23,243 bases of DNA from Pelargonium nanum (GCA_036897485.1 JAYMTF010001474.1:1-23243); one strand, 5' to 3'. Counted from the first letter of the stretch, positions 10,601 to 20,160 are shown. Numbers and translations are program-made. Notes: a model not told the origin generated them from the letters alone.

Positions 10601-10684
10601 TTTCAATTTCCTCTTGGGATGATATGATATTAGGGAATTGAAATTGCCATTTGTAATGATGAGCTCTAATGACTTCATCTTCAT
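7637..10684 (-). CDS. UPF0114 (YqhA-like) plastid membrane protein, five exons
   Basis: Exons, in gene order: 10684-10442, 10330-10253, 9572-9491, 8444-8302 and 7846-7637, giving 251 residues with all phases consistent. Residues 1-80 are Ser/Thr-rich and mostly basic with an alanine/proline run, like a plastid transit peptide. The rest matches the plant UPF0114 family: RFMALLGVWGSLVGSILCF (helix 1), FMEYFVNRGKVIMVLVEAIDVYLLGTVMLVFGMG across exons 3-4 (helix 2 region), WLEIKSVNELKTKLGHVIVM, then two more hydrophobic segments ending SRLNGSK. The function is unknown; plant members are predicted chloroplast membrane proteins and bacterial YqhA is an uncharacterised inner-membrane protein. Exon 2 ends AAG|GCATGT, so intron 2 appears to be of GC-AG type; the other donors are GT. 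The start chosen is the first ATG; a second ATG at 10678 is possible. Confidence 0.92.
8068..8156. mobile_element. Short MITE in intron 4 of the UPF0114 gene
   Basis: An element of about 90 bp with terminal inverted repeats GTAATGTTTGGATT and AATCCAAACATGAAC. Its left part (GTTTGGATTAAAAAATTTGAAATG) closely resembles that of the element at 15510-15667, so both are probably one family. The superfamily is uncertain: the GTTTGG ends resemble Tourist/PIF-Harbinger MITEs, but no clear TWA target duplication was found. Confidence 0.5.
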
Positions 10685-10689
10685 CTTCT

Positions 10690-10713
10690 TGATGATGATG
10701 ATGATGATGATGA
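10690..10713. repeat. GAT trinucleotide microsatellite in the UPF0114 leader
   Basis: About eight GAT units lie directly upstream of the UPF0114 start codon, in its probable 5' untranslated region. The run is in frame with the coding sequence, and upstream reading would give an isoleucine run; no ATG in that frame precedes it. Confidence 0.8.
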
Positions 10714-10759
10714 GTTCTTCTTCAACGCCCAAATTTCAGTTTCAATTTCAGACTGAGAA

Positions 10760-11710
10760 AGTTTGTGGAAAAAAAAAAAACCAACTTTCTCCAGTAAATG
10801 TAATTAGCTATTGATTGAGAGGTGAATCAATGATTGCACTTTTGAGGATTTAGGAAAGATTTGTGTGTGCATGTGTCATCACCACATCAAATACTATTAT
10901 TAGTCTGTTACTGAAATAGTCTCCATTCAGTTCATAGGACACATGACCTAATTTCATGAGGCCACTTCACATCCACACTGACAATCACTGAAGTTGATTT
11001 GAGAAAACTTATCCTTAGCACACTTGTGAACAAGGCAGCCATATATAAATTTCCTCAACAACTCCTACCAAATAAATATCCCACTCCCACTCCAAGCCAA
11101 AACAAGCCTAACATCAATCAATATATATGCAAAAACACATGAATTGGGTGGAGCTGAATTGTGGGCTTTGGGTTGGGCCTATTCATTCTTTATTGGGCTG
11201 CAATTATGACCCATAAGAGATCCCCTCCGACTTTTTCCGTTTCAAAATAATTGTCTACTTATGGATGTACTACTAAATTTAGAGCTGACAAATGAGCAAT
11301 GGGTCGAAAAACACAAATATGCTTATTCCGCCACTTTTTACTTTTTACATATACATTAAGTCACTTTTTACTTTTTACTTTTTACTGATCCAAACCCGAT
11401 ATTATGGAAGATGAATAAGTGATGACTTATAAATTGTTGGCTCATTTGAAGCTCTAACTATATTATATAATTGTTGCACATGGTCTTAGCACAAGTCATG
11501 AGGCAGAGATGGAGATGGTTTATGCTTTAGTGCAAGGAAAGGAATTACACACAAGATACCAAACCTCCCCCACCATTTACACTAATCAAGACCTCCAAGT
11601 TAATTGCTTACCTACCTTCTCAACCCACCAATCCCCAAATTCCTCCATAACACAACTCTCCAAAACCATTCCCAACACAAATAAATAAAATTTGCACACA
11701 CAAATACACA
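10760..11710. other. Intergenic region between divergent UPF0114 and NHL genes
   Basis: Holds the promoters of both neighbours. Seen here: a TATA-like CATATATAAATT near 11039-11050, reiterated CTTTTTACTTTTTAC words at about 11331-11387, and TGGGCC-type words near 11165-11200. No additional gene was recognised; a minus-strand frame at 11586-11840 overlaps the NHL gene and looks like a shadow. Confidence 0.5.
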
Positions 11711-11809
11711 ATGAAAATACCCACCTCTCCCCCCAAAATCCACCATCAATGCCCACAAAGTTGGCTTCGCAGCGACGCGCCGGTCCCTTCAAGTTTTGCG
11801 CATCCATAA
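11711..11809 (+). other. Upstream open frame overlapping the NHL start codon
   Basis: The first ATG upstream of the NHL gene (11711) opens a 32-codon frame in another phase. It runs past the NHL ATG at 11749 and stops at TAA 11807-11809. If the transcript starts upstream of 11711, ribosomes would need leaky scanning to reach the main start, so this could lower translation. Whether it is inside the transcript is unknown. Confidence 0.4.
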
Positions 11810-12345
11810 TTTGCACTATAATCGCATTCGCAACTATCATTTTCGGCTTAGTTTTATTAGTCGGATACGTGATGATTCACCCCCGAAAACCCTTCATTGG
11901 CGTCCTCAACGCGCACCTCAATTACCTTCATTACCACGCCATTGGCGGTATGTTGGAGTCGGAGATCATTGTCGTTCTTAGAGCTGAGAATGACAATGCC
12001 TTAGCTCATGCGAGCTTCTCCGACTCCAGCTTTGTTTTGGGCTTCCACGGCGTGCGTGTAGCTAAGTTGGTCGCGGGACCTTTTGATGTGAAGAAAAATA
12101 GTTCCGTGGATTTTAATTATGTTGTGCGGTCCTCGTCTATAGTTGTGGATCCGGAAGTGATGCAAGTTGTGGATAATTCGCTGAGGCGCAATGAGATTAT
12201 GTACGAGTTGAGGGGAGATTCGAAGACCCAATGGAGGGTCGGGCCTTTAGGGTCGTTTAAGCTGCCGTGCCACTTGAATTGTCAACTCCATTTCCATCCT
12301 CTGAACGGAAGTTATATTCGCTCTCGTTGCACTTCTAGATCGTGA
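11749..12345 (+). CDS. NDR1/HIN1-like (LEA-2 fold) membrane protein
   Basis: A single exon of 198 residues starts at the first in-frame ATG (11749) and stops at TGA. A short basic cytosolic head (residues 1-16, QRRAGPFK) precedes one transmembrane helix (about 17-42). After it comes HPRKPF (44-49), resembling the short basic-proline motif that follows the membrane helix in NHL proteins. The remainder fits an extracytosolic LEA-2 (LEA14/water-stress) beta-sandwich, with the pattern VVLRAENDN, VAGPFDV and KTQWRVGPL. Possible N-glycosylation sites are NSSV and NGSY. The intronless structure and length are normal. Relatives such as NDR1 act at the plasma membrane in defence and stress signalling; a specific role here is inference. 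Which subfamily it belongs to cannot be settled by eye. Confidence 0.85.
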   Translation: MPTKLASQRRAGPFKFCASIICTIIAFATIIFGLVLLVGYVMIHPRKPFIGVLNAHLNYLHYHAIGGMLESEIIVVLRAENDNALAHASFSDSSFVLGFHGVRVAKLVAGPFDVKKNSSVDFNYVVRSSSIVVDPEVMQVVDNSLRRNEIMYELRGDSKTQWRVGPLGSFKLPCHLNCQLHFHPLNGSYIRSRCTSRS

Positions 12346-12359
12346 TCAATAAACTCTCG

Positions 12360-13320
12360 ATTGTTTGTTTTTGTTTGAATGTTTGTTCTTCTTAACTTAC
12401 TCCAACGTTGATTGCATATTCAGTTATTCACTTCCGTGTCTTTAAGTTGTTTTGTAACGCCTCGTTTTCATTAGAATGTCATTTGTAGTATTTGTTTTTG
12501 TACTTTTTCATTCATATCACTTCAAACTTCATAAGAGATGAAAAGATAAATCAAAGGCGTACACAATAAAATGCTTGAACCATTTGCAATGTATGAATAT
12601 TGTTGTGCTCCAACTAGACTTGACGATTTGACTATGTACTTCCGAACTTATAGAATTTAATTCAACTTGAAATAGATCCGATTCAATTCGACTAAGTTCG
12701 ACTTATTTTTTAAAAAATACAAATTGGATTGAATAAATCCGCACGAATTAGTACATTTTACTCTAATATCCAAAATCAAATATAACCTTATCCAAACAAA
12801 ATCATTCTGAACGACTCCAAACCCGTTTGAATCAGATTCATATTAGTTACTATCGATCCGAACTTGAACAAATCCGACCTAAAGTGCGAACTGCCTCCTC
12901 TGTCTTCGAGCCCAGTAAATGACTTGAAACTTGACAATGACAGTACTGTTGCACCTTTGCACTGCACATAGCAGGCCCATCCGAAGCCCAAGACACCGCC
13001 AAGAACAGATCATGATTGATGGATCCACAAATGGCAACAAAGCACAGGCGAGGGCTGTGCCTGTGCGCTTCCCATTCGCAGCCTTTCCTTCCTCAATCCA
13101 TCCTTATCTCCTCCTCCTCGCCACCTTTCCCGTTCCTCTTAATTTGTCGATTTCACTATGATAATGATGTTTCGACGTTGATGAGGTTGTCTGGTTTACG
13201 ATCCCACTTCAATTAAATGTCATCGAACCTAGGAACCACAAATATTGAATTTGTTGGTTTAAAATATAAAAAAGAAAACAGAAACGTGTCAGCCATGAAA
13301 GCCCTGTGTTGCCACATGCC
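12360..13320. other. Intergenic with degraded hAT-like repeat and downstream promoter
   Basis: 12640-12880 is a degenerate repeat rich in (G/A)ATCCGA and TTCGA words, similar in style to hAT-like remnants elsewhere. GGCCCA at 12974-12979 and nearby AGCCCA resemble site II elements and could belong to the promoter of the next gene. Open frames at 12931-13216 are proline/serine-rich, overlap in two phases and show no domain, so they were not called. Confidence 0.5.
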
Positions 13321-13339
13321 CGTGCCACTATTCTTCTCC

Positions 13340-16300
13340 TAAACTCCTCACTCCGCTTCCCAATCTCATCACACCGCTCGAGTCTCTTTTACTCTCTCAG
13401 CTCTCGACTCTACACCTCTTTCGCTTTCTCTCCTTAATTTCTCCGACTCTGTGAGTCCCTTTCTCGTTGTTTCTTTTCTTTTTTCTACGATTCGCTTGCA
13501 TTTTCTTCAATTCATGTACCTCTCTTTTACTGCTAATTACCGCTGATATATAGCTATGCTAATTTTGTTTTCTATAAATAATCGCCTGAGTCTTCAATTT
13601 ATAACCTTTTTTTATTTGTGGATTTTGGGATTTAGGGTTTTCACCATTGTTTAATATTATTCATAATGAATCCTCAGGTGCTATTTTCTGTTTCTCTTTC
13701 TATCTAAAATTAACTGCATTTTCTCTTGTTTTACTTAGTTGTGTTATTGTGAGTCCTACATTTTGCATCCTTATTTGTTTGTATAGGCCCTTAAAATAAG
13801 TGTTAATTTAGTGGACAATTGTTTTGGGACAAAGAGAGAGAGTAATATACTTAATAAGTGTGATTCAATGATACTTGTCTTTGTTTGTCTTTAAAAAAAT
13901 TATTCCAAAATGAGTGATCTCTTTCATTTTTTGCTAAAAATTTGTCATCTTTTTTAGAAGGATATATACAAGATACTCATTTTTGGGACAAAGGGAGTGT
14001 ATAACAACACCATTGTCTTTCTTTCAGTTAGTAATAGTTGGTATTGCTCCTCCATAGTTTAACCAACTACTCAGTATTGTGTTTGTATTCCTCGCTTTCT
14101 TTATGAGAATATTTGTTAAAAAAAAAAAACTTATGCTACCCATGCATGGTTTTGGAAACTTGAACATTAATTTTTTTGTTGCTGAAAGCAGAGATAGATG
14201 GGCATGTAGTGGGGAAGGAGACATTGATAAAGGTGGACGCGATGGCTTTGTTTGACGAGTTTATGGCTACTATAATACTCTTGGTGACCCGGCCTTTTTC
14301 CCTCTTAATATTGGGCTGCAAATTATGCGTGAAAACAGTTCTTGTGGGTTTTAACACTTGGATAGAGCTGTTGAAGGTCCCGATATCTTGGGCTATTGCT
14401 GTCATATCTCTTCCTTTGCGAATTTTCACAGCATTACAAAGAGAAAGGCAGGTTTGTACCAATGCTCTTATAGTCTTATGTTACTAGCTTTTGTTACATT
14501 CACTCTTTGACTTGTATGTATTGATAAGTTCCTTATTTTAAATGTTCATTCATTGGATATTCATATTTTACACATGTCTGCTTATTCATTGGACCAAATG
14601 GGAATTGTACATATTAGAATTAGAATGAACCATTTAGGGTTGAAGCGGTAATTTCCTTTGCAAATGGTTCTTTATTAAAGCCCTGTATCGGTATGGGGTA
14701 CTCTGTTTACAACTGAAAGGAACAAAGGGAAGTAAATATTGCCTCTCCTTTCCTAACCAATGAAGACAAAGAACCGGCATATTCTATCTTATTTGTGGTT
14801 CTAATGTTTGTGCATTGAACATTTGTGGAGGGATAAACAATTTCTTTTTCCACTAAAAAGCCATTTGAGACATGTTTGTTCATATTTGTCATTATGAATT
14901 TATGAGTGTACAATGAGAAAGAATTTATATAATGTAGCGCTTTGTAGTGTGAGCAAACTATAGTTCTATTTACTGAATGCTATACGTATAGTATATTAGT
15001 ATACCACTTGTCGAAGTTTACATCAATTTCTTGACAATTCCCGGTGTGAACTTGACTAGTGAAACTATATTGAGTCCACTTCTTTCGGCACGGTATTTAA
15101 TCATCTAGATGATTTCTGATAATTCCTTTAAGATTTTCCTGAAAATATTATGAAGCTTTATTTTGAATTTCTGAGTGATATCAGAATGATTATGGTATGT
15201 AGCTGGAACTACATCTGCACGAGATTCAGATTGAGTTGGAGAATCTTATCTGGGACAGGAAAGAACTCGAAGGGCATCTACAAAAAGCCATAAAAGAACG
15301 CAGAATTATGGAATCGTTATTGGCAGAACTTGAAGAGGAACATGAAAAGGCCATCCTCAAGATTGAGCTGCTCGAGGGTGAGGTAAACATTATATTCTCT
15401 GCAAGCCCCGAGCAATTAGCTCCCTTGCGTTTTCTGTTTCTTCCTCTCCTAGGTTTGTACTGGCCATAGTTTGATATGTTGGAACAAATATCCTGAATTT
15501 TATTCAGGTAGCGTTTGGATTAAAATATTTCAAATGGGAATTCAGAATGCGAATGAGATTTTCATTTCAAACTCATTCTTTATTTCATACACAAAAAACG
15601 ATAATCTTGATCCCACTGTCATTCTTGATTCCTATTTCTGAACAAAAATTCTAAACCAAACGCTACTTAAGTTTCCGAGATTAGGATGTCGTTTAGGTAG
15701 ATTCAAGAATGGGAATGAGATTCGTGTTTGTAGGACTTTTTGTTCATGAAAATGACTTAAGAATGAGAATCTTCTACTTATAAGTATTCTTGATGATAAA
15801 GTGCGGAGACCTTTTATACGCCAAATGTATTCTATTTTGCTGATTAATTTTCATAGGTACGGTTTTCTAGCTATTTCAATTTACTGTAGCTTCACAAAAA
15901 CCGAACATTAATGAAAATATGTCATCCTACTCAGACTTAGGCTTTAATATCAGCATATCCTAACAGTTGCAGGATTTAAAGGATGAAAGTTTGCAGTTGA
16001 AGGAAAATCAGGGGAAAGGATTTTGCGATATGAAAGGTCGAAATGACTCAGGCGATATCCAAAACGCATCCAAATTGGATAAAGTTGGTAATACTCTTGA
16101 AATCTCGTCATGGAAGCTCAGTTATGATGGGCGTGGTGTCACACCCGAAGACCTCATGGACGGAGATGCTTGGGAAGAAGCGCACAAAAGTAAAGAGGAA
16201 ATGCTAGGTTTACTCAAAACCTCTACTACATCTTCAGTTATTTCAAGATACACGGACACGAAAGTTCTTGAAGAGAGGCGCGAGGTTGCGCTTTCACAGA

Positions 16301-16605
16301 GTCTGTTTAGCGCTGCGCTATCACTTTTGGTTGGAATAATTGTATGGCAAGCCGAAGACCCGTGCATGCCACTTGTGGTGGCTCTCTTTACTGTGGTCGG
16401 GATGTCGTTGAAAAGCGTGGTCCAGTTTTTCTCTACCATAAAGAACAAGCCAGCGTCGGATGCTGTTGCTCTCTTAAGCTTCAATTGGTTCATACTCGGG
16501 ACTCTGACTTACCCGACTCTGCCAAAAGTTGCGCGAATGTTGGCGCCATTGGGGTTGAGCATTGCGGATCAGGTACTAACCTGGCTCCATATCTCTTCCT
16601 ACTAG
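13340..16605 (+). CDS. Plant coiled-coil, multi-pass membrane protein, function unknown
   Basis: Coding exons: 14242-14451, 15203-15382 and 15967-16605 (TAG), giving 342 residues, all phase 0; the last acceptor may instead be at 15973, six bases later. A pyrimidine-rich non-coding first exon probably ends at CTCT|GTGAGT (13450/13451) and joins near 14189-14192. The ATG (14242) has a strong plant context, GCGATGGCT. Residues 5-62 are two hydrophobic stretches. Residues 71-150 form a charged heptad-like coiled coil (LENLIWDRKELEGHL, ESLLAELEEEHEKAI). A linker follows with WEEAHKSKEEML. About 241-258, 265-285 and 297-313 are further membrane helices, followed by an amphipathic tail. No named family was recognised. 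The consistent phases and coding bias make it a real gene; the topology suggests an organelle or endomembrane scaffold, which is inference. Confidence 0.8.
13786..14001. mobile_element. Degraded Stowaway-type MITE ends in the 5' intron
   Basis: Two degenerate right-end-like sequences occur in the leader intron of the coiled-coil membrane protein gene: TTTTGGGACAAAGAGAGAG near 13823-13844, and CATTTTTGGGACAAAGGGAG ending near 13998. They recall the GGGACGGAGGGAG terminus. AAATAAGTGT near 13794 resembles an internal terminal segment. It is probably two overlapping old insertions; boundaries are blurred. Confidence 0.5.
15510..15667. mobile_element. Short MITE in intron 3 of the coiled-coil protein gene
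   Basis: An element of about 158 bp has 11-bp perfect terminal inverted repeats, GTAGCGTTTGG and CCAAACGCTAC. Internal sequence alternates GAATG and CATTC words, so the whole element can fold. The left arm resembles the element at 8068-8156. A related truncated copy (AAGAATGGGAATGAGATTC) may follow at about 15685-15790. The target duplication is unclear, so the superfamily stays open. Confidence 0.6.
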
Positions 16606-18000
16606 TGTGTCAACGATCCTTGCTGTACAATCATGTAGCATAAACCTTAAACCGTGTTCTTTTTGTTAATTTCATCATAATTAGTGTACGTAATGTGTTC
16701 CTTTGCCTCGTGTCGTTGTTGATGTACACTTGTAACAATTATGGCAAAAAAGAAAAAAATGCAAGTTGTGTCACTGATGAAGGAGAGTAGATATATACAT
16801 AATTATCAGACAGTAGCTTTAAACTGCAAACATTAGATTTGTTGAAGTTGCTTTTGATGACTAGATGGGTTCATAGTTCATTTACTTGCTTTGATGTTGT
16901 GGTAGAGAGAGTTTTAAAGATGAAACATGCATAGGGGTGGCATTTTGTGTTTGTGTGTTGTGTTGTCGTATTTTAAGTTTAGTATTACGTTGAATAGGTT
17001 AATTTGAACACGACCTGAAATTTGTTTAAATTTATGTCATGTTCGTGTTGATTCACAAGTAATCGTTAGAGACCAGTACTTTTGAAATGAGAGAGAGTTG
17101 TATTATGGTTATCCAGCTAATATTCATGATACGGATAATGAATTTTATCTTCACGCAGTGAATATAATAATGTAAAACAACAATATCCAATCAATTACAC
17201 TCCATTTATGGATGCTCTTAGTAAAACCCAGTGATTCGTTTTCTAATAAACTTGATATGAGAATTGATAATTTAGATGCAATTATGTATCGTTTCGAAAA
17301 TGAATGATAGTATCAAAGTGGAAATGTTTATTTATTAAGATAAATAGTCAATATCGTCATCAATACAACTACATTCTAAATTCATGAAAGAAACGACAAA
17401 TGTCAGCGATGTTGTATTTCCGAAAGTGGAGTTAATGTCTCTTAGATTCTCTATTTATCAACTAATATTGAACAAGTTAAAGCGAACTTTGTTATCAATT
17501 AGAAAAACAAACTCGAAAACTTCAGTTAATGACAACAATCACTCATCATTAATTAGTAAGCCGTTGAGGAGAATTTATCTCTATGTGGTGCTCATGCAAA
17601 TTCACTCAAGTCAGAACATTCACCTCAAAACCACTTCTAGATTCTCCCAAGACGCTTCCTAAATCAATGAACGTTCTTATGCTTGTCCTTTCTAATTATT
17701 TTATTTTTTTTCTTATTTCAACTCGGTGTTTGTACTTTACTTCCTTATCCCTCGGATAAAGCTTTTGGAGTGAAATACTTCGATCGCCGATAAAAAAAAT
17801 GAATTTTAACTAACTAATGAAATACAACACACACAAAAAAAAAATGAAATACAACACTTGTATACAAAAACATTTAACTTGTTTTAAACAGGTGCAGGTG
17901 GATTATTAACGTGAATTTGGAAAGTAGATAGAGAGAGTCACAGAAATGAAGTGAAAGTGAAAACCATTAACCACTTGCGTGAATGTAGTTGAGACTCAGT
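16606..18000. other. Intergenic; hAT-like remnant and MIR168 upstream region
   Basis: 16932-17060 starts TAGGGGTGGCA, a hAT-like terminus, and continues with CGTGTTG/CAACACG-type words; its far end is diffuse. From 17070 to 18000 the sequence is AT-rich. A 92-codon plus-strand frame at 17384-17662 has no recognisable domain, lies upstream of the MIR168 promoter, and was not called. Confidence 0.5.
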
Positions 18001-18010
18001 GGTCGCTGCT

Positions 18011-18042
18011 CACGTGTTCGAAACTGATTGGACTATAAATAC
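18011..18042 (+). promoter_or_regulatory. MIR168 core promoter: G-box/ABRE-like CACGTG and TATA box
   Basis: CACGTG at 18011-18016, followed by a canonical plant TATA box, CTATAAATAC, at 18033-18042. A pyrimidine-rich leader (CTCTCTCTCGC) follows before the miR168 hairpin about 175 bp downstream. CACGTG is the core of G-box and ABRE sites; MIR168a of Arabidopsis is reported to respond to abscisic acid, so ABA control is plausible here but is inference. Confidence 0.8.
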
Positions 18043-18172
18043 CCCCAACCTACCCTCCTTCATATTTCACATTTCTCTCCCCAAATAGGGTTTAACGCTA
18101 ACCAACACTACCTCTCTCTCGCATCGCAATCTCCATTTACATCTCAATCTCCATCTCGTTTTTCTCTCAGCA

Positions 18173-18253
18173 ATGCTCTTTTGCTGTGGACCTCCGGCGC
18201 CGGATTGGAGTCACCGGCGGTGTCTAATTCGCTTGGTGCAGGTCGGGAACTGA
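18173..18253 (+). CDS. Candidate miRNA-encoded peptide frame on pri-miR168
   Basis: This is the first ATG after the TATA box; none lies between 18042 and 18173. It opens a 26-codon frame that begins MLFCCGPPAP and ends RLVQVGN, stopping at TGA 18251-18253. The 3' end of the frame is the 5' arm of the hairpin and includes all of mature miR168, whose bases supply the last coding triplets before the stop. Some plant primary miRNAs encode short regulatory peptides (miPEPs) from a first ORF. No evidence of translation exists here, and a chance frame is quite possible. The peptide is basic and cysteine-bearing with no known domain. Confidence 0.35.
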   Translation: MLFCCGPPAPDWSHRRCLIRLVQVGN

Positions 18254-18344
18254 TTGGTGATTGCTCTGCTTTTGTATCTCCTGTCGAGCCGGGCTTAACA
18301 GCCGAATTGGATCCCGCCTTGCATCAACTGAATCGGAGACCGCC
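18216..18344 (+). ncRNA. MIR168: MIR168 precursor hairpin (miR168 and miR168*)
   Basis: Mature miR168 lies at 18229-18249 (starts TCGCTTGGTGCA, ends GGTCGGGAA) and matches the conserved plant sequence. The star strand lies at 18313-18333 (starts CCCGCCTTGCATC, ends CTGAAT). With 18216 paired to 18344, the two 21-mers form a duplex with exact 2-nt 3' overhangs at both ends, as DCL1 produces. Arms pair from GGCGGT/ACCGCC inward with few mismatches and wobbles; a loop of about 60 nt joins them. miR168 guides cleavage of ARGONAUTE1 mRNA and so sets the level of the main plant RNA-silencing effector. The duplex geometry and conserved sequences make this assignment very secure; which locus copy it is cannot be told. 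Confidence 0.97.
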
Positions 18345-19130
18345 AGGTGATGCGGATCTTTGCTCACCGTTTTCCAGATCAGGTTGCTTCTCTTCCTCTT
18401 AATTCCGATCCAACTCCTGTCTATGTTTTGAAATGTTGCTTTTACTTGGACGGAGAGGTTGATTTCGTTCTGAGCTGGATTTGATTTGGATCTGATCCGT
18501 ATAGTGCTGTTTTTGCTGTGTTTTTCGGTTTTGTTGAGTTAATTGATATTCGCTTGTGCTGCTCTATCAAGAACTTAATTCAATTTGTTTTTTTTTCTGA
18601 TTTCAATCCGAATTTTTATTGAAGGCAAAAACTGATTCTTGTATTTGTAGATTCAAAAATTGACGTCTGTAGCTGCCCAGACATTGTCAAATTTCCACTT
18701 CGCTGAGTACAGGTTTAGGCAATTTCAAATGTAGTTGGCTTGTGTGCATGTGCTGTTTTTTCCCTCCCTTTCTCTCCTAACCTGTTTATAGCAAAAACGT
18801 TTTAGTAGATAATTCTCACTTGTTGAATGCCATTTAATAGTAAAGTTTCCTTCTTTTGTTTGAGAATGGCCTTATGGATCTACCTGTCAATTCAAGACAG
18901 ATATTTTAAGATAGAATTTGAATGCTCCCTCTTAACCATTAACTACCAAAAGCTATGAAAGGTCACAATATTAGAGAGTATATGTATTTATGTATGTTGT
19001 GTTTTGTATTAAATTTACTAATATATCAGTAGATGTTAGTTAAGTTCTGTTAGGTTGCTTACCATGTTTGAGCATACAAGAGTTCGAGTTGCTATCATAA
19101 CTGATATTCTTAACTTTTGGTTTGTCAGTT
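18345..19130. other. Downstream part of MIR168 transcription unit / intergenic
   Basis: T-rich sequence with plausible splice signals (CAG|GTTGCTT near 18382) but no decisive exon structure. Primary miR168 transcripts can extend well past the hairpin, so part of this is probably transcribed. No protein gene seen. Confidence 0.4.
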
Positions 19131-19138
19131 GAGAAAAA

Positions 19139-19315
19139 AGAATCTCAGCCAAAGAGTTATGGGTTGAGACTCAATCAAGCCAATGAGGAGGTGCCACATC
19201 ACAATTTAACACTCATACTCGGCTCAATGAATTTGTGGGCACATAGCGCCCACCTGGATCCATTTTCTTTATTTCTTGGCTGAGTCTCAACCAATAACTC
19301 TTTAGATGAGACTCC
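19139..19315. mobile_element. Foldback MITE with about 40-bp inverted repeats
   Basis: The left arm at about 19139-19182 (AATCTCAGCCAAAGAGTTAT, then GGGTTGAGACTCA) and the right arm at about 19275-19314 (TGAGTCTCAACCAATAACTC, then TTTAGATGAGACTCC) are near-perfect reverse complements. About 90 bp lie between them. There is no coding capacity. No clear target duplication could be read, so the superfamily is not assigned. It lies about 0.8 kb 3' of the MIR168 hairpin. Confidence 0.7.
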
Positions 19316-19544
19316 TTACTCTCTTGTCGATTTGGCAAGTGACTATTTCATGCTAAAAGTTAGCATCTTCATGCTCTTGGCATCTCATTATATTTTCTTT
19401 CAAGTGTGTGACGTATCCAAGTTTTGTTGGTTTATGTTATTGTAGTATTTTATTTGATGTACGTGTTATTTCTGTTTAGCTCTATTTAGATCTTAGATAT
19501 AGTTATTATTTCCTTGAGCTTGATGGATGTTCTTTTACATGTAG

Positions 19545-19650
19545 TGGGCATGTTTTGAATCTTGTTGGATTTGAGCCAAATAAAAATCCAAATTCTTTGA
19601 GCATTAAAACATTGGATTTGGCTCAAATTCAAGAATCCAAACAGACCATT
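19545..19650. mobile_element. Short Tourist-like MITE
   Basis: An element of about 105 bp. The left arm reads GGGCATGTTTTGAATCTTG and goes on to GATTTGAGCCAAAT; the reverse complement of the right arm reads TGGTCTGTTTGGATTCTTG, then AATTTGAGCCAAAT. The GGnCnTGTTT ends are typical of PIF/Harbinger-derived Tourist MITEs. The expected 3-bp duplication is not obvious, so boundaries may be off by a few bases. Confidence 0.6.
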
Positions 19651-20160
19651 TAAGTAAGACAAAAAATGTAGATCTCTTTCACATGTTCTATATCATCTAT
19701 TCCTTTTTCCGTATGAGGATATTGAATGCGGTTTGCTGTATTAATCATATTAGTAGCCTTTGCCATTTTGATCGGGGACTATGCCATATGCTAAAACATG
19801 GTTCTACGTCTTCTTGGCATCTCATAACGTTTCCTTCATTGCAATTGTTCTTGATATTGTTTCATTCATGTTTTAAAAATTATTATTTCTTATTTAGTTC
19901 TCCTTCGATTTTTGATGCTAGGCTATGAAATTCAGATTCACTGTCTAAAATATATGAACTGCTTGTCATTATTTTATGCATCCTATTTGATTTTGTTTAG
20001 TATCAATTACTCTTGCTATTTTCTTATTCTTGGTTTGTTTCAGGGGAAGTGTTGCGAAAAATGATTCATCTCTATACGTGGATAGAGGACGTTATTTTCC
20101 CAAATGAAAAATGTTTTTCAATGACAACTGAATTATAGAGATACTACAACTAACTTTCTA
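19651..20160. other. Intergenic, no gene seen
   Basis: T-rich sequence between the Tourist-like MITE and the direct/inverted repeat cluster. An 81-codon plus-strand frame (19683-19928) is hydrophobic, low-complexity and without a domain, typical of T-rich DNA. Confidence 0.5.

Noticed and set aside
10685-10732. Upstream extension of UPF0114 with an isoleucine run
   Set aside because: It starts at TTG and the run is a GAT microsatellite; the ATG at 10684 is the first real start.
11692-11748. N-terminal extension of the NHL protein to 11692
   Set aside because: The codon at 11692 is TTG; the first in-frame ATG is 11749, which also gives the usual short head before the membrane helix.
12931-13216. 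Two overlapping plus-strand frames rich in proline and serine
   Set aside because: Both phases are open over the same low-complexity C/T-rich DNA, no domain, and the position suits a promoter region.
14136-14462. 108-codon minus-strand frame
   Set aside because: Antisense shadow of the first coding exon of the coiled-coil protein gene.
16122-16493. 123-codon minus-strand frame
   Set aside because: It is antisense to the last exon of the coiled-coil membrane protein, with no domain; a shadow of coding sequence.
17384-17662. 92-codon plus-strand frame upstream of MIR168
   Set aside because: No recognisable domain, no promoter or splice support, composition typical of AT-rich intergenic DNA.
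18028-18402. 124-codon plus-strand frame over the MIR168 region
   Set aside because: It starts at TTG inside the TATA box, so it cannot be in the transcript as read, and the region is fully explained by the miR168 hairpin.
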